In this document: piece after piece, positions 42,950 through 52,088 of the stretch | Position numbering within the stretch: position 1 is the first letter of the stretch | Layout of the letters: the number at the start of each line of letters is the position of its first letter | NCBI RefSeq assembly: GCF_026544205.1 | Contig: NZ_JALNUI010000004.1 | Span: 103,610 to 167,609, forward strand | Length of the DNA: 64,000 nt | Reading direction: 5' to 3' | Source of the DNA: Curtobacterium sp. GC_Cur_3 | GTDB lineage: Bacteria > Actinomycetota > Actinomycetes > Actinomycetales > Microbacteriaceae | Notes under the pieces: model-generated | Database searches by the model: none | Told to the model about the DNA's origin: nothing | What the model saw: only the letters and a program-made list of their open reading frames with translations | Made by a program: the position numbers and the translations under genes

Positions 42950-44221
42950 TTGACCACCCGCACCCTCGGCATCATCATGAACGGCGTCACGGGACGCATG
43001 GGCTACCGGCAGCACCTCGTCCGCTCGGTGCTCGCGATCCGGCAGGACGGCGGCGTGCTGCTGCCCGACGGCTCCCGGGTGCAGCTCGAACCGGTGCTCG
43101 TCGGTCGGAACGCCGGCAAGCTCGAGGAGATTGCCCGCCGCCACGGCCTGGAGCACTGGACGACCGACCTCGACGCCGCGCTGGCCGACCCACGCTGGGA
43201 CGTCTTCGCCGACTTCGCCGTGACGAGCGCCCGCACCGACGCCATCCGCCGGGCGATCGCCGCGGGCAAGGCGGTCTACACCGAGAAGCCGACCGCGGAG
43301 ACCTCCGCAGAGGCCCTCGAGCTCGCCCGCCTGGCCGCCGAGGCCGGCGTGCCGAACGGCGTCGTGCACGACAAGCTCTACCTGCCCGGCCTGCGCAAGC
43401 TCGCCCGGCTCATCGACTCCGGGTTCTTCGGCCGGGTGCTCTCGGTCCGCGGGGAGTTCGGCTACTGGGTCTTCGAGGGGGACTGGCAGGACGCCCAGCG
43501 CCCGAGCTGGAACTACCGCAGCGAGGACGGTGGCGGCATCGTCGTCGACATGTTCCCGCACTGGAACTACGTCCTCGAGCAGCTCTTCGGCCGCGTCGAG
43601 TCGGTGTACGCCCGCGCCGTGACGCACATCCCCGAGCGCACGGACGAGCAGGGCCGCGCCTACCCGGCCACCGCGGACGACGCCGCCTACGGGGTGTTCG
43701 ACCTGGCCGGCGGGATCACCGCGCAGATCAACTCGAGCTGGGCCGTGCGGGTGGACCGGGACGAGCTCGTCGAGTTCCAGGTCGACGGCACCCACGGCAG
43801 CGCGGTCGTCGGGCTGTTCGGCTGCCGGGTCCAGCCGCGCACGACGACGCCGAAGCCGGTGTGGAACCCGGACCTCCGCGACGACCGCGACTACCGCGGT
43901 CAGTGGCTCGAGGTCCCGGACAACGACGAGTACGGCAACGGCTTCCGCGCGCAGTGGGAGGACTTCGTGCGCGACCTCGTGGCCGGGCGCCCGCACCCGT
44001 ACGACCTGCTCTCCGGCGCCCGCGGTGTCGCGCTCGCCGAGGCCGGCCTCGTGTCCTCCCGCGAGGGCCGCCGTGTCGACCTGCCGGAACTCCACCTGCC
44101 GGAGCCGCACCGGACCGTCGGAGCCGACCCGGGCCTCCCGGCCGTGACCGAACGGACCGACGACGGGACCGACGGCCAGTCCGCCGGGACCGACCCGAGC
44201 CTCCAGGCGGTCTCCGCATGA
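42950..44221 (+). CDS. Gfo/Idh/MocA family oxidoreductase
   Basis: 423 residues from TTG 42950, which has a near-perfect AAAGGAG seven bases upstream. N-terminal Rossmann domain (LGIIMNGVTGRMGYRQHLVR), the EKPTAE motif with its catalytic-region lysine, and a C-terminal alpha/beta domain containing DGGGIVVDMFPHWNYVLEQL. The members oxidise sugars or cyclitols with NAD(P). The last 40 residues are a Thr/Asp/Gly tail with an internal near-duplicate (GADPGLPAV, GTDPSLQAV). First gene of a four-gene operon with ATGA/GTGA overlaps, under the LacI-type operator. Confidence 0.88.
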   Translation: MTTRTLGIIMNGVTGRMGYRQHLVRSVLAIRQDGGVLLPDGSRVQLEPVLVGRNAGKLEEIARRHGLEHWTTDLDAALADPRWDVFADFAVTSARTDAIRRAIAAGKAVYTEKPTAETSAEALELARLAAEAGVPNGVVHDKLYLPGLRKLARLIDSGFFGRVLSVRGEFGYWVFEGDWQDAQRPSWNYRSEDGGGIVVDMFPHWNYVLEQLFGRVESVYARAVTHIPERTDEQGRAYPATADDAAYGVFDLAGGITAQINSSWAVRVDRDELVEFQVDGTHGSAVVGLFGCRVQPRTTTPKPVWNPDLRDDRDYRGQWLEVPDNDEYGNGFRAQWEDFVRDLVAGRPHPYDLLSGARGVALAEAGLVSSREGRRVDLPELHLPEPHRTVGADPGLPAVTERTDDGTDGQSAGTDPSLQAVSA

Positions 44222-45483
44222 CGGACCTGACCCTGCTCGCCGCCGACGGCACCACCCGGACGGTGCCCCTGCAGCCAGCACCCACGTGGACCAAGCCCGA
44301 CGGCCCGCTGACCGAGCGCGTCGTGTACGCCGCCGCCCACGTCGTGCCGCGCGTCGGGTCGGACACCACGCCAGGCGCCCCGGCCGACCTCGACTGGGAC
44401 AGCACCCTGGCCTTCCGGCACCACCTGTGGTCCTGGGGCCTCGGGGTCGCCGACGCGATGGACACCGCGCAGCGCAACATGGGCCTCGACCCGGCCGCGA
44501 CCCGCGAACTCGTGACCCGCAGCGCCGCCGAGGCCGCGAGCGTCGGCGGCCGCATCGTCGTCGGGGTGAACACCGACGACCTGGCGTCCGAGGACGCCAG
44601 CCTCGACGCCATCGTCGACGCCTACGTCCGCCAGCTCCACCACGCCGAGGACGCCGGCGCCGGCGTGGTCCTGATGGCGAGCCGCCACCTCGCGCGCGCC
44701 GCGTCCGGGCCCGGCGACTACCGCTCGGTCTACGAGCGGGTCATCGCACGGGCCGGCGCCCCCGTCGTCCTGCACTGGCTCGGTGCCGCGTTCGACCCGG
44801 CACTCGCCGGCTACTTCGGCGACGAGCGGTCGGCGCCCGAGACGGTCCTCGCGGTGATGCGGGACGCGGGGGAGCGGGTCAGCGGGATCAAGATGAGCCT
44901 GCTCGACGCGTCCGCCGAGGTCGCCCTGCGCGCCCGTCTGCCCGAGGGCACCCGGATGTACACGGGCGACGACTTCCACTACGTCGACCTCATCGCGGGC
45001 GACGGGTCCGCGCACTCGGACGCCCTGCTCGGTGCGTTCGCCGCCGTCGGGCCGGCCGCGTCGGCAGCGGTCCGTGCCCTGCCGGACGAGGCCGCCTTCC
45101 GCGCCGTCCTCGGTCCGACCGAGGCCCTCGCGCGTCACGTCTTCGCCGCCCCCACCTGGTTCTACAAGACCGGCATCGCGTTCCTCGCGTGGCTGAACGG
45201 TCATCACTCGTCGCCGGCGATGGTCGGCGGACTGCACGCGGGCCGCAGCCTGCCGCACCTGTCGGAGACGGTCCGGCTCGCCAACGCGTGTGGTGCGCTG
45301 GAGCAGCCGGAGCTCGCCGCCCGGCGCTGGCACGCGCTGCTCGCGCTGCACGGGGTGGACCGGCGCGTCACGTCCGTCGGTGGTGCACAGCCGGCCAGGC
45401 CAGGGTCGGCTGGCGACGACGCTCCGGCCGGGAGGCTCGACTCAGCTGCCGACGTCGCTCCCGTCCCCGAGTCGGTCGCGTGA
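44218..45483 (+). CDS. DUF993 family protein (aldolase-class TIM barrel)
   Basis: 421 residues. Recognised as DUF993 by RVVYAAAHVVPR, DWDSTLAFRHHLWSWGLGVADAMDTAQRNMGL, and KMSLLDASAEVALRARLPEG; the fold is expected to be a dihydrodipicolinate-synthase/aldolase-like barrel, with a candidate Schiff-base lysine in GIKMSLLD. It usually travels with a Gfo/Idh/MocA dehydrogenase and a sugar isomerase, as here, so it likely cleaves or rearranges an oxidised sugar. ATGA overlap upstream and GTGA downstream. The last 45 residues are a low-complexity tail containing the GGGAGGCTC word at DNA level. Confidence 0.8.
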   Translation: MTDLTLLAADGTTRTVPLQPAPTWTKPDGPLTERVVYAAAHVVPRVGSDTTPGAPADLDWDSTLAFRHHLWSWGLGVADAMDTAQRNMGLDPAATRELVTRSAAEAASVGGRIVVGVNTDDLASEDASLDAIVDAYVRQLHHAEDAGAGVVLMASRHLARAASGPGDYRSVYERVIARAGAPVVLHWLGAAFDPALAGYFGDERSAPETVLAVMRDAGERVSGIKMSLLDASAEVALRARLPEGTRMYTGDDFHYVDLIAGDGSAHSDALLGAFAAVGPAASAAVRALPDEAAFRAVLGPTEALARHVFAAPTWFYKTGIAFLAWLNGHHSSPAMVGGLHAGRSLPHLSETVRLANACGALEQPELAARRWHALLALHGVDRRVTSVGGAQPARPGSAGDDAPAGRLDSAADVAPVPESVA

Positions 45484-46376
45484 GCGCCCCGGCTCCGGCC
45501 CGGCCGTCGGCAGCGGTCGGCGCGGCCCGGCTCTCGGTCAACCAGGCGACGGTGAAGCACGCCTCCCTGGCCGAGGCGATCGCGGCGGTGAGCGCGGCGG
45601 GCGTCGAGGCGATCGGGACCTGGCGCGAACCGGTCGCCGACGTCGGGCTCGACGATGCCGTGCGGATGGTGCGCGACTCCGGACTCCGCGTGTCGACCCA
45701 CTGCCGGGGCGGGTTCTTCACCCTCGCCGACGGGGCCGAGCGCCGACGGGCCATGGACGACAACCGCCGCGCGATCGACGAGACCGCCGCGTTGGCCGAC
45801 GCCGGCGCACCCGGGTCCCGGCCCGTGCTGGTCCTCGTCGCCGGGGGACTGCCCGCCGGCTCGAAGGACCTCGGTGCCGCCCGCGCCCGCGTCGCCGACG
45901 CCCTGACCGAACTCGTGCCACACGCCCTCGACGCCGGGGTCCAGCTCGCCGTGGAGCCCCTGCACCCGATGTACGCGGCCGACCGAGCCGTGGTCTCCAC
46001 CCTCGCGCAGGCCCTCGACCTCGCAGCACCCTTCCCCGCCGAGGCGGTCGGCGTCGCCGTCGACACCTTCCACGTGTGGTGGGACCCCGCGCTCGAGTCG
46101 TCGATCGCCCGAGCCGGTGCCGCCGGACGCATCGCGACGTACCAGGTGTGCGACTGGGTGACCCCGCTCGCCGCCGACCCCCTGCTCTCGCGCGGGTACC
46201 CGGGCGACGGGCACATCGACTTCGGCCCGATCGGTGCCGCGGTCGCCGCTGCCGGGTACACCGGAGACGTGGAGGTCGAGATCTTCAACCAGTCCGTGTG
46301 GGACACTGCGCCCGCCGTCGTCGTCGACCGGGTCGTGCGGAGCGTCGCCGCGCACGTCCCGCTGGGCTCGGCATGA
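45480..46376 (+). CDS. Sugar phosphate isomerase/epimerase (xylose-isomerase-like TIM barrel)
   Basis: 298 residues of the AP-endonuclease-2/xylose isomerase-like family. Metal-ligand positions are visible: LAVEPLHP (Glu), VAVDTFHVWWDP (Asp, His), GDGHIDFGPIGAAV (His, Asp) and VEVEIFN (final Glu). It probably isomerises or epimerises a keto-sugar from the upstream dehydrogenase. GTG 45480 in GTGA overlap, and the stop overlaps the GH95 gene by four bases. The N-terminal 15 residues are an Ala/Pro extension. Confidence 0.85.
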   Translation: MSAPAPARPSAAVGAARLSVNQATVKHASLAEAIAAVSAAGVEAIGTWREPVADVGLDDAVRMVRDSGLRVSTHCRGGFFTLADGAERRRAMDDNRRAIDETAALADAGAPGSRPVLVLVAGGLPAGSKDLGAARARVADALTELVPHALDAGVQLAVEPLHPMYAADRAVVSTLAQALDLAAPFPAEAVGVAVDTFHVWWDPALESSIARAGAAGRIATYQVCDWVTPLAADPLLSRGYPGDGHIDFGPIGAAVAAAGYTGDVEVEIFNQSVWDTAPAVVVDRVVRSVAAHVPLGSA

Positions 46377-48781
46377 GCGCCGTGCTCCGGTACCGGGGCC
46401 CCGCGACCACCTGGACGGACGCGCTCCCCGTCGGCAACGGCCTGCTCGGGGCGATGTGCCACGGTGGTGCGCTCGCCGATCGTGTCGGCGTCAACGACGG
46501 GTCCGCGTGGTCGGGCACCGTGGAGACCGAGCACGTCGACCCGCTCGACCCCGGGACCGTCCGGGCAGCGCTCGCCGAGGCCCGGGTCGCGATCGCCTCG
46601 CAGCGGTTCGACGACGCCGCGGACGCGCTCCGCCGGGTGCAGCACCGGCACACGCAGGCGTACGAGCCGTTCGTCGACCTGGTCGTGACGACCACCCCCG
46701 ACGGTGCCGGCCTCGTGCAGGACCACGAGCGGAGGCTGGAGCTCGGCACCGCCACCGCGACGACGTCCTTCGTGCTCGACGGCCAGCCCGTGCGCACCGC
46801 GACCTGGGCGTCGTGGCCCCGCCGGGTGCTCGTGCACGAGCTGGTGTTCCCGGAGTCGGGGGTGGGGACGGTGGACGTGTCGCTCGAGACGCTGTTGCAC
46901 GCGCCGCTCGACGCTGCGTCCGGTGCCGGGGCTGCTGCCGGTGCGGCGGCGTCCGGGACGGGTGACGCGGCGCTGCTCGTCCGGCTGCCGAGCGACGTCT
47001 GGCCGCCCCACGACGGCGACGTGCCGGACCCGGTGCGCTGGGACGGTCCCGCGCTCGAGGGCGCCGCGGTGCTCCGGCTGGTCGACGAGCACGACCGACC
47101 GCTCGCGTCGAGTGCCGTGGGTGACCACGTCCAGGTGCCGGCGCGGGGGACGGTCCGGATCGTGCTCGCCACGGCGACGACCGCGCAGGGAGCAGGCCGG
47201 TCCCCGGCGGGCACCGCGACGGACGCAGCTGCGGTCGCGGCAGGGTTGGTCGACGCCGCGATCACGACCGGCATCGACGCGGTCCTCGCTGAGCAGCGCG
47301 CCGACCACGCCGCGCTGGTCGACCGGTTCACCCTGACGCTGCCGGACGGCGACCACGCTGATCGCCCGACTGACGAGCGTCTCGCCCGGGTCGCCACCGA
47401 GGGCATCGCGACGGACCCCGGGCTCGCGGCGCTCCTCGTGGCGTACGGCCGGTACCTGCTCATCTGCTCGTCCCGTCCGGGCGGCCTGCCCGCGACGCTG
47501 CAGGGCATCTGGAACGCCGCACTCCGGCCACCGTGGAGCGCGAACTACACCACGAACGTCAACCTCGAGATGGCGTACTGGCCCGCCGAGGTCACCGCGC
47601 TGCCCGAGACCGTCGAGCCGCTCGTCGCCCTGGTCCAGGCCGTCGCCCGCAGCGGGGAGCAGACCGCCGCCCGGTTGTACGACGCTCCCGGGTGGGTGGC
47701 GCACCACAACACCGACGCGTGGGGGTACACGCAGCCGATCGGGGAGGGGCAGCACGACCCGGCGTACGCGTTCTGGCCGATGGGCGCCCTGTGGTTGCTC
47801 GACCCGCTCGTCGCGCATGCCGACCACGGTGCCGACGACGCCTTCGTGCGGGACGTGCTGCTGCCGCTCGTGGCCGGTGCGCTCGCCTTCGTGGACGCCT
47901 GGGTCGTGACCGGCGACGACGGTCTGCGGCACACGGTCCCCTCGACCTCGCCGGAGAACCACTTCGTCACCGCGACGGGCGCCTCCGGGTCGGTCGACAC
48001 GGACTCGGCGATGGACCTCGCGCTCATCCGCATGACGGTGTCCGCGTACCGGAGGCTCAGCGACCGTGTCGGCCTCGAGACCGACCCGCGACTCGCGGCG
48101 CTCGCCGACGCCCTGCCGCCGATCGAGCCCGGCGCCGACGGGGCCGTGCCGGAGTGGCACGCGGACCGCGGGCACGCCGAGCCGGGGCACCGCCACGTGT
48201 CCTCGCTCGTCGGGGCGTACCCCGGCACCGAACCGCTCGACGAGTCGATGGCCGCGGCGGTCGCCCGGACGCTCGACGCCCGGGGTGACGACTCCACCGG
48301 GTGGTCACTGGCGTGGAAGCTCGCGCTCCGGGCCCGGCTCGGGGACACCGCCGCGATCGGGAGGCTGCTGCCGCTCGTGTTCCGCACGATGGACGGCGTC
48401 GACGACGAGGGGCAGCGCGGCGGGCTCTACCGCAACCTGTTCGCCGCGCACCCGCCGTTCCAGATCGACGGCAACCTCGGCTTCGTCGCCGCGGTGGCCG
48501 AGATGCTCGTGCAGTCCCACCGCGACGGGATCGACCTGCTCCCCGCTGTGCCCGAGGTCTTCGCGCACGGGGCCGTCCGCGGGCTCGTCGCCCGACCCGG
48601 CATCGACGTCGACGTGACGTGGGGCGCCGTGGGGGACGACGGCGCCGAACTCCTCGAGGCCGGCCTGCGGGCACGCACCCCGCGGGCGCTCGGCGACCAC
48701 GTGGTCCGACACCGCGGGCGCGAGGTCCTGGTGCGGCTCGACGCGGTCGCTGTCCGCGTGCCGGTGGTGTTCCCCGCCTGA
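46373..48781 (+). CDS. GH95-family glycoside hydrolase (alpha-L-fucosidase / alpha-L-galactosidase)
   Basis: 802 residues, no signal peptide, so intracellular. The GH95 layout is complete: N-terminal beta-sandwich (LRYRGPATTWTDALPVGNGLLGAM, GVNDGSAWSG), linker, (alpha/alpha) barrel with the family hallmark QGIWNAALRPPWSANYTTN and NLEMAYWPAE, HHNTDAWG, and GDDSTGWSLAWKLAL, then a beta C-terminus. GH95 enzymes invert alpha-1,2-L-fucosides or alpha-L-galactosides such as those on xyloglucan or rhamnogalacturonan II. Residues about 178-195 are an Ala/Gly insertion. Being cytosolic, it should act on oligosaccharides brought in by the adjacent ABC importer. Last gene of the operon. Confidence 0.92.
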   Translation: MSAVLRYRGPATTWTDALPVGNGLLGAMCHGGALADRVGVNDGSAWSGTVETEHVDPLDPGTVRAALAEARVAIASQRFDDAADALRRVQHRHTQAYEPFVDLVVTTTPDGAGLVQDHERRLELGTATATTSFVLDGQPVRTATWASWPRRVLVHELVFPESGVGTVDVSLETLLHAPLDAASGAGAAAGAAASGTGDAALLVRLPSDVWPPHDGDVPDPVRWDGPALEGAAVLRLVDEHDRPLASSAVGDHVQVPARGTVRIVLATATTAQGAGRSPAGTATDAAAVAAGLVDAAITTGIDAVLAEQRADHAALVDRFTLTLPDGDHADRPTDERLARVATEGIATDPGLAALLVAYGRYLLICSSRPGGLPATLQGIWNAALRPPWSANYTTNVNLEMAYWPAEVTALPETVEPLVALVQAVARSGEQTAARLYDAPGWVAHHNTDAWGYTQPIGEGQHDPAYAFWPMGALWLLDPLVAHADHGADDAFVRDVLLPLVAGALAFVDAWVVTGDDGLRHTVPSTSPENHFVTATGASGSVDTDSAMDLALIRMTVSAYRRLSDRVGLETDPRLAALADALPPIEPGADGAVPEWHADRGHAEPGHRHVSSLVGAYPGTEPLDESMAAAVARTLDARGDDSTGWSLAWKLALRARLGDTAAIGRLLPLVFRTMDGVDDEGQRGGLYRNLFAAHPPFQIDGNLGFVAAVAEMLVQSHRDGIDLLPAVPEVFAHGAVRGLVARPGIDVDVTWGAVGDDGAELLEAGLRARTPRALGDHVVRHRGREVLVRLDAVAVRVPVVFPA

Positions 48782-48807
48782 CCGTCGGCGGTCGCTCGTC
48801 GTGCCCG

Positions 48808-48890
48808 CACCGTGCGCGTTCCTCCGGCCCGTGCGACGTTGACCACCCCGTGCGGGACGTCAGCGTCGCACGGTGTGGTCGACCTCGCAC
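48808..48890 (+). repeat. 83-bp palindromic repeat, copy 1
   Basis: 24-base arms (48831-48854 and 48867-48890, three mismatches) around a 12-base loop, preceded by CACCGTGCGCGTT. Lies between two converging genes and may terminate both. A second same-orientation copy is at 49711. Confidence 0.8.
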
Positions 48891-48910
48891 GAGCGCGAGT
48901 CGCCGCGGGG

Positions 48911-49648
48911 TCAGCGTCGCCGGACGAGCACCACGCTGTCGAGCAGGTCGTGCGCGGTGCCGTCGTCGCGGGTGACGGAACGGGGGCGGAGCTCGGCCGT
49001 GACGACCGCCCAGTCGGCGTCGGCATCAGCACCGGCGTCGGCATCAGCACCGGCGTCGGCAACAGCATCGTCGCCGCGTCCCACGCCGAGTGCGGCCAGG
49101 TCGTCGTCCGGCGTCGGGAAGCGGTAGGACCGCATCTCCTCGGGCAGCGCACCGGGCGGGGCGGCGTGCGCGGTCACCAGCAGGTGTCCGCCGCGTGCCA
49201 CGAACCGGGTCGCCCGGCGCAGGATCGCCGCGCGGGGGATCTCGACCGGCCACGACTGCAGGAACGACGCGGTCACCAGCGTGAACCGCTCCTCGGTGTC
49301 CCACGTCGCCAGGTCGCCGACGTCGAACCGCGCGTGGTCCGCGACACCGGCGTCATGAGCGGCCGCCCGACCTCGAGCAGCGGCGGTGGGGGAGAGGTCG
49401 ACCCCTGTCGCGTGCCACCCCCGGGACGCCAGCCAGAGCACGTCGCCGCCCTCCCCGCAGCCGAGGTCGAGCGCGGACCCGACCGGCCTCTGCTGCTCGA
49501 GCGTCGCGACGACGTCGGCGAGCACGGCGTTCACCCGACCCGACCACATCCGGTCCCCGTCGGCGTACCGGGACTCCCAGTACGTCGCGGCGTCGGGCAG
49601 TGCCTCGGCGGGCGAATCGGTGCCGTGGTCGTGCTCGTGTGCGTGCAT
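48911..49648 (-). CDS. SAM-dependent methyltransferase
   Basis: 245 residues of class I methyltransferase fold. Motif I is ALDLGCGEGGDVLWLASRG, followed by GVDLSPTAA, FDVGDLATWD and FTLVTASFLQSWP. The N-terminus is His-rich (MHAHEHDHG). Residues about 205-220 are an Ala-Asp-Gly repeat (ADAGADADAGADADA) encoded by a tandem hexamer-like tract at 49024-49074. Overall most like TehB-type or small-molecule methyltransferases; substrate unknown. ATG 49648 is preferred to a longer start that would enter the flanking repeat. The gene is bracketed by two copies of an 83-bp palindromic repeat. Confidence 0.82.
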   Translation of the reverse strand: MHAHEHDHGTDSPAEALPDAATYWESRYADGDRMWSGRVNAVLADVVATLEQQRPVGSALDLGCGEGGDVLWLASRGWHATGVDLSPTAAARGRAAAHDAGVADHARFDVGDLATWDTEERFTLVTASFLQSWPVEIPRAAILRRATRFVARGGHLLVTAHAAPPGALPEEMRSYRFPTPDDDLAALGVGRGDDAVADAGADADAGADADADWAVVTAELRPRSVTRDDGTAHDLLDSVVLVRRR

Positions 49649-49710
49649 CCGCCCAGTGACGCACACCGTGCCGTCCGAACGCGAGCCCCGTTGCCGGTTC
49701 GGCAACGTCG

Positions 49711-49793
49711 CACCGTGCGCGTTCCCTCGGCCCGTGCGAGCTTGACCACCCCGTGCGCGCCCTCAGCGCCGCACGGTGTGGTCAACCTCGCAC
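49711..49793 (+). repeat. 83-bp palindromic repeat, copy 2
   Basis: Same element as 48808-48890: arms 49734-49757 and 49770-49793 with only two mismatches. A separate small hairpin GTTGCC/GGCAAC sits just upstream (49690-49706). Confidence 0.8.
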
Positions 49794-49813
49794 CAGAGCG
49801 GCCAGCGCGCCAG

Positions 49814-50560
49814 TTACTCCGCCGGCACCGGGTCCGCGTGCTCGATGCGGGCGCTCGCCGTGGCCATGTGCTCGTCCATCGCCCGGAGCGTCGCGGCGAC
49901 GTCCCGCGTCCGCATGGCGTCGTAGATCGCGCGGTGCTCGTTGTACGCGGCCTCGGTGGCCTCGCGCGTGCTGACACGGCGGCCGACCCACACGCTCAGC
50001 ATCGACCGCAGGCTCTGGAGCAGGTCGGCGAGCACGTCGTTGTCGGCGGCCCGGGCGAGCTGCACGTGGAAGCGGACGTCGGCCTCGATGAACGCCGAGG
50101 GGTCGTCGAGGGTGGCCTCCTGCCGGTCCAGGTGGTCGCCGAGCGCGTCGAGTTCCTCGTCGGTCGCACGCTGCGCCGCCAGGATCGCCGCGGTGCGCTC
50201 GAGCGAGGACCGGATCTCGAGCAGCTCCCGCGTGCGGTTCGACGCGAGCATCAGCCCCCACGACAGCGTCGTCGGCAGCAGGTCGGACATCCCACCGCGC
50301 AGGTACGTGCCGGAGCCCGGTCGGATCTGGACGATGCCGAGGATCTCCAGCGCGGCGAGGGCCTCCCGCACCGCGGACCGGCCGACGCCGAGCCGTTCGG
50401 CGAGCACCCGCTCGGACGGCAGGCGCGACCCGGGGGCCAGGTCGCCTGCGGTGAGCAGCGACACGAGCTGTCGGGCGACCTCGGACGCGGGGGACCCGAC
50501 CGGCACCGACTCGAGTTCGAGCCGGATGTTGAGGGGGTCGTTCTCGCTGAACGCGGGCAT
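49814..50560 (-). CDS. GntR-family (FadR/FCD type) transcriptional regulator
   Basis: 248 residues. The winged helix-turn-helix is at about 25-90 (LPSERVLAERLGVGRSAVREALAALEILGIVQIRPGSGTYL), then an FCD ligand-binding domain with the metal/ligand residues pattern FIEADVRFHVQLARAADN and YNEHRAIYDAMRTRD. FCD regulators sense small acids, fitting apionate or a related sugar acid. Divergent from the MFS transporter gene; the palindrome GTCAACCGGTTGAC lies between them and again at 58477. A TACGCT hexamer exactly six bases before ATG marks a leaderless start. Confidence 0.92.
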   Translation of the reverse strand: MPAFSENDPLNIRLELESVPVGSPASEVARQLVSLLTAGDLAPGSRLPSERVLAERLGVGRSAVREALAALEILGIVQIRPGSGTYLRGGMSDLLPTTLSWGLMLASNRTRELLEIRSSLERTAAILAAQRATDEELDALGDHLDRQEATLDDPSAFIEADVRFHVQLARAADNDVLADLLQSLRSMLSVWVGRRVSTREATEAAYNEHRAIYDAMRTRDVAATLRAMDEHMATASARIEHADPVPAE

Positions 50561-50612
50561 GTCCCGAGCGTAGCGGTGCCCTGCTCCGCATCGCTGCGGA
50601 GCGCAGCCATTG

Positions 50613-50626
50613 GTCAACCGGTTGAC
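50613..50626 (+). promoter_or_regulatory. GntR-type operator over the MFS-operon promoter
   Basis: Perfect 14-base palindrome GTCAACCGGTTGAC. The -35 TTGACA (50622-50627) overlaps it, with GAGGAT (50645-50650) as -10, so binding would repress the operon. Confidence 0.75.
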
Positions 50627-50699
50627 AACTCGCGACGAAGGGCGGAGGATGGTCCGCGTTCCAACCCCGACCAACGTCGTTCCCCCAGCAGGAGTCACC

Positions 50700-52088
50700 G
50701 TGGACATCCCCGCCACCCGAGGCATCCCGACCTCGGTCGTCGAGAAGACGACCATCCGGAAGATCGCCATCCGCATCGTGCCGTTCGTGGCGCTCATGTT
50801 CTTCATCAACTTCCTCGACCGCACCGCGATCTCCTTCGCGGCCCCGAACGGCATGGAGGCCGACCTCGGCCTGACCGCCGCGCAGTTCGGCTTCGCGTCC
50901 GGGGTCTTCTTCATCGGCTACCTCGTGCTCGAGGTCCCGTCGAACCTCGCACTGCACCGGTTCGGTGCCCGCATCTGGCTCGCCCGCATCATGATCACGT
51001 GGGGCATCGTCTCGCTGCTGTTCACGTGGGTGCAGAACTACCCGCAGCTGGTCGGGCTGCGCTTCCTCCTCGGCATCGCGGAGGCCGGGTTCTTCCCGGG
51101 CGCGATCCTGTTCCTCTCCACCTGGGTCCCGGCACGCCACCGCGGCAAGATGCTCGCGCTCTTCTACCTGGCGCAGCCGCTCACCAGCGTGATCGGCTCC
51201 CCGCTCGCCGGGTGGCTGATGACCCACGAGGGTCTCCTCGGCGGCCTCGCCGGCTGGCGCTTCATGTTCCTCTGCGTCTCGATCCCGGCGATCATCGTCG
51301 GCGTCCTGTGCCTCTTCGTCCTCAAGGACAAGCCGTCCCAGGCGAAGTGGCTCGACGAGGACGAGAAGGTCTGGCTGGAGACCGCCCTCGCCAAGGAGAA
51401 CCAGGGCAAGAACGACGGCCACGGCAAGGGCGCCCTCCGCGCCGCGTTCGGCAACGGCCGCGTCTGGATGCTGGCCTTCGTCTACTTCGGCTTCATCTAC
51501 GGCCTCTACGCGCTGAGCTTCTTCCTCCCGACGATCATCGACGGCTTCCAGGAGCAGTTCGGCACCTCGTTCGACCTGTTCCAGAAGGGCCTGATCACGG
51601 CGATCCCGTACGTGCCCGCCGCGGTCGTCCTCTACTTCTGGTCCCGTGACGCGTTCCGCCGCGGCGTGAAGGTCTGGCACATCGCGCTCCCCGCCCTGGT
51701 CGGTGGACTCAGCATCCCGGTGGCGCTGTTCATGAACTCGCCCGCCGCCACCGTCGCCGTCATCGCGGTCACCGCCTGCGCGATCTTCGCCGCCCTGCCG
51801 AACTTCTGGACCATGCCCACGCAGTTCCTCACCGGTGCCGCAGCGGCAGCGGGCGTCGCGCTCATCAACACGATCGGCAACCTCGGTGGCTTCGCTGCCC
51901 CGTACATCACGGGCATCGTCAGCGAGTGGACCGGCGGCTACCAGGTCCCGATGTTCATCGTCGGCTTCTTCATGGTGCTCTCGAGCATCCTCATGGTCGT
52001 CGTCTCCCGCCAGCACCGCGGGGAGACCGGCACCGCCCCGACCACCACCGACGCCGAGCGCGCCGTCACCACGGAGGCAGGCGCATGA
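50700..52088 (+). CDS. MFS transporter, anion:cation symporter (sugar acid) type
   Basis: 462 residues from GTG 50700, set by AGGAG six bases upstream. Twelve predicted transmembrane helices. The N-terminal signature FINFLDRTAISFAAPNGMEADLGLTAAQFGFASG is that of the ACS family, whose members import hexuronates, tartrate and other organic or sugar acids with protons. First gene of an operon that runs through 56886 and overlaps the kinase gene by four bases. The context suggests it imports D-apionate, D-apiose or a related acid. Confidence 0.9.
   Translation: MDIPATRGIPTSVVEKTTIRKIAIRIVPFVALMFFINFLDRTAISFAAPNGMEADLGLTAAQFGFASGVFFIGYLVLEVPSNLALHRFGARIWLARIMITWGIVSLLFTWVQNYPQLVGLRFLLGIAEAGFFPGAILFLSTWVPARHRGKMLALFYLAQPLTSVIGSPLAGWLMTHEGLLGGLAGWRFMFLCVSIPAIIVGVLCLFVLKDKPSQAKWLDEDEKVWLETALAKENQGKNDGHGKGALRAAFGNGRVWMLAFVYFGFIYGLYALSFFLPTIIDGFQEQFGTSFDLFQKGLITAIPYVPAAVVLYFWSRDAFRRGVKVWHIALPALVGGLSIPVALFMNSPAATVAVIAVTACAIFAALPNFWTMPTQFLTGAAAAAGVALINTIGNLGGFAAPYITGIVSEWTGGYQVPMFIVGFFMVLSSILMVVVSRQHRGETGTAPTTTDAERAVTTEAGA

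Noticed and set aside
48911..49648. Composite transposon formed by the two flanking repeats
   Set aside because: The flanks are 83-bp palindromes without transposase genes or target-site duplications; only a repeat-bracketed gene can be claimed.
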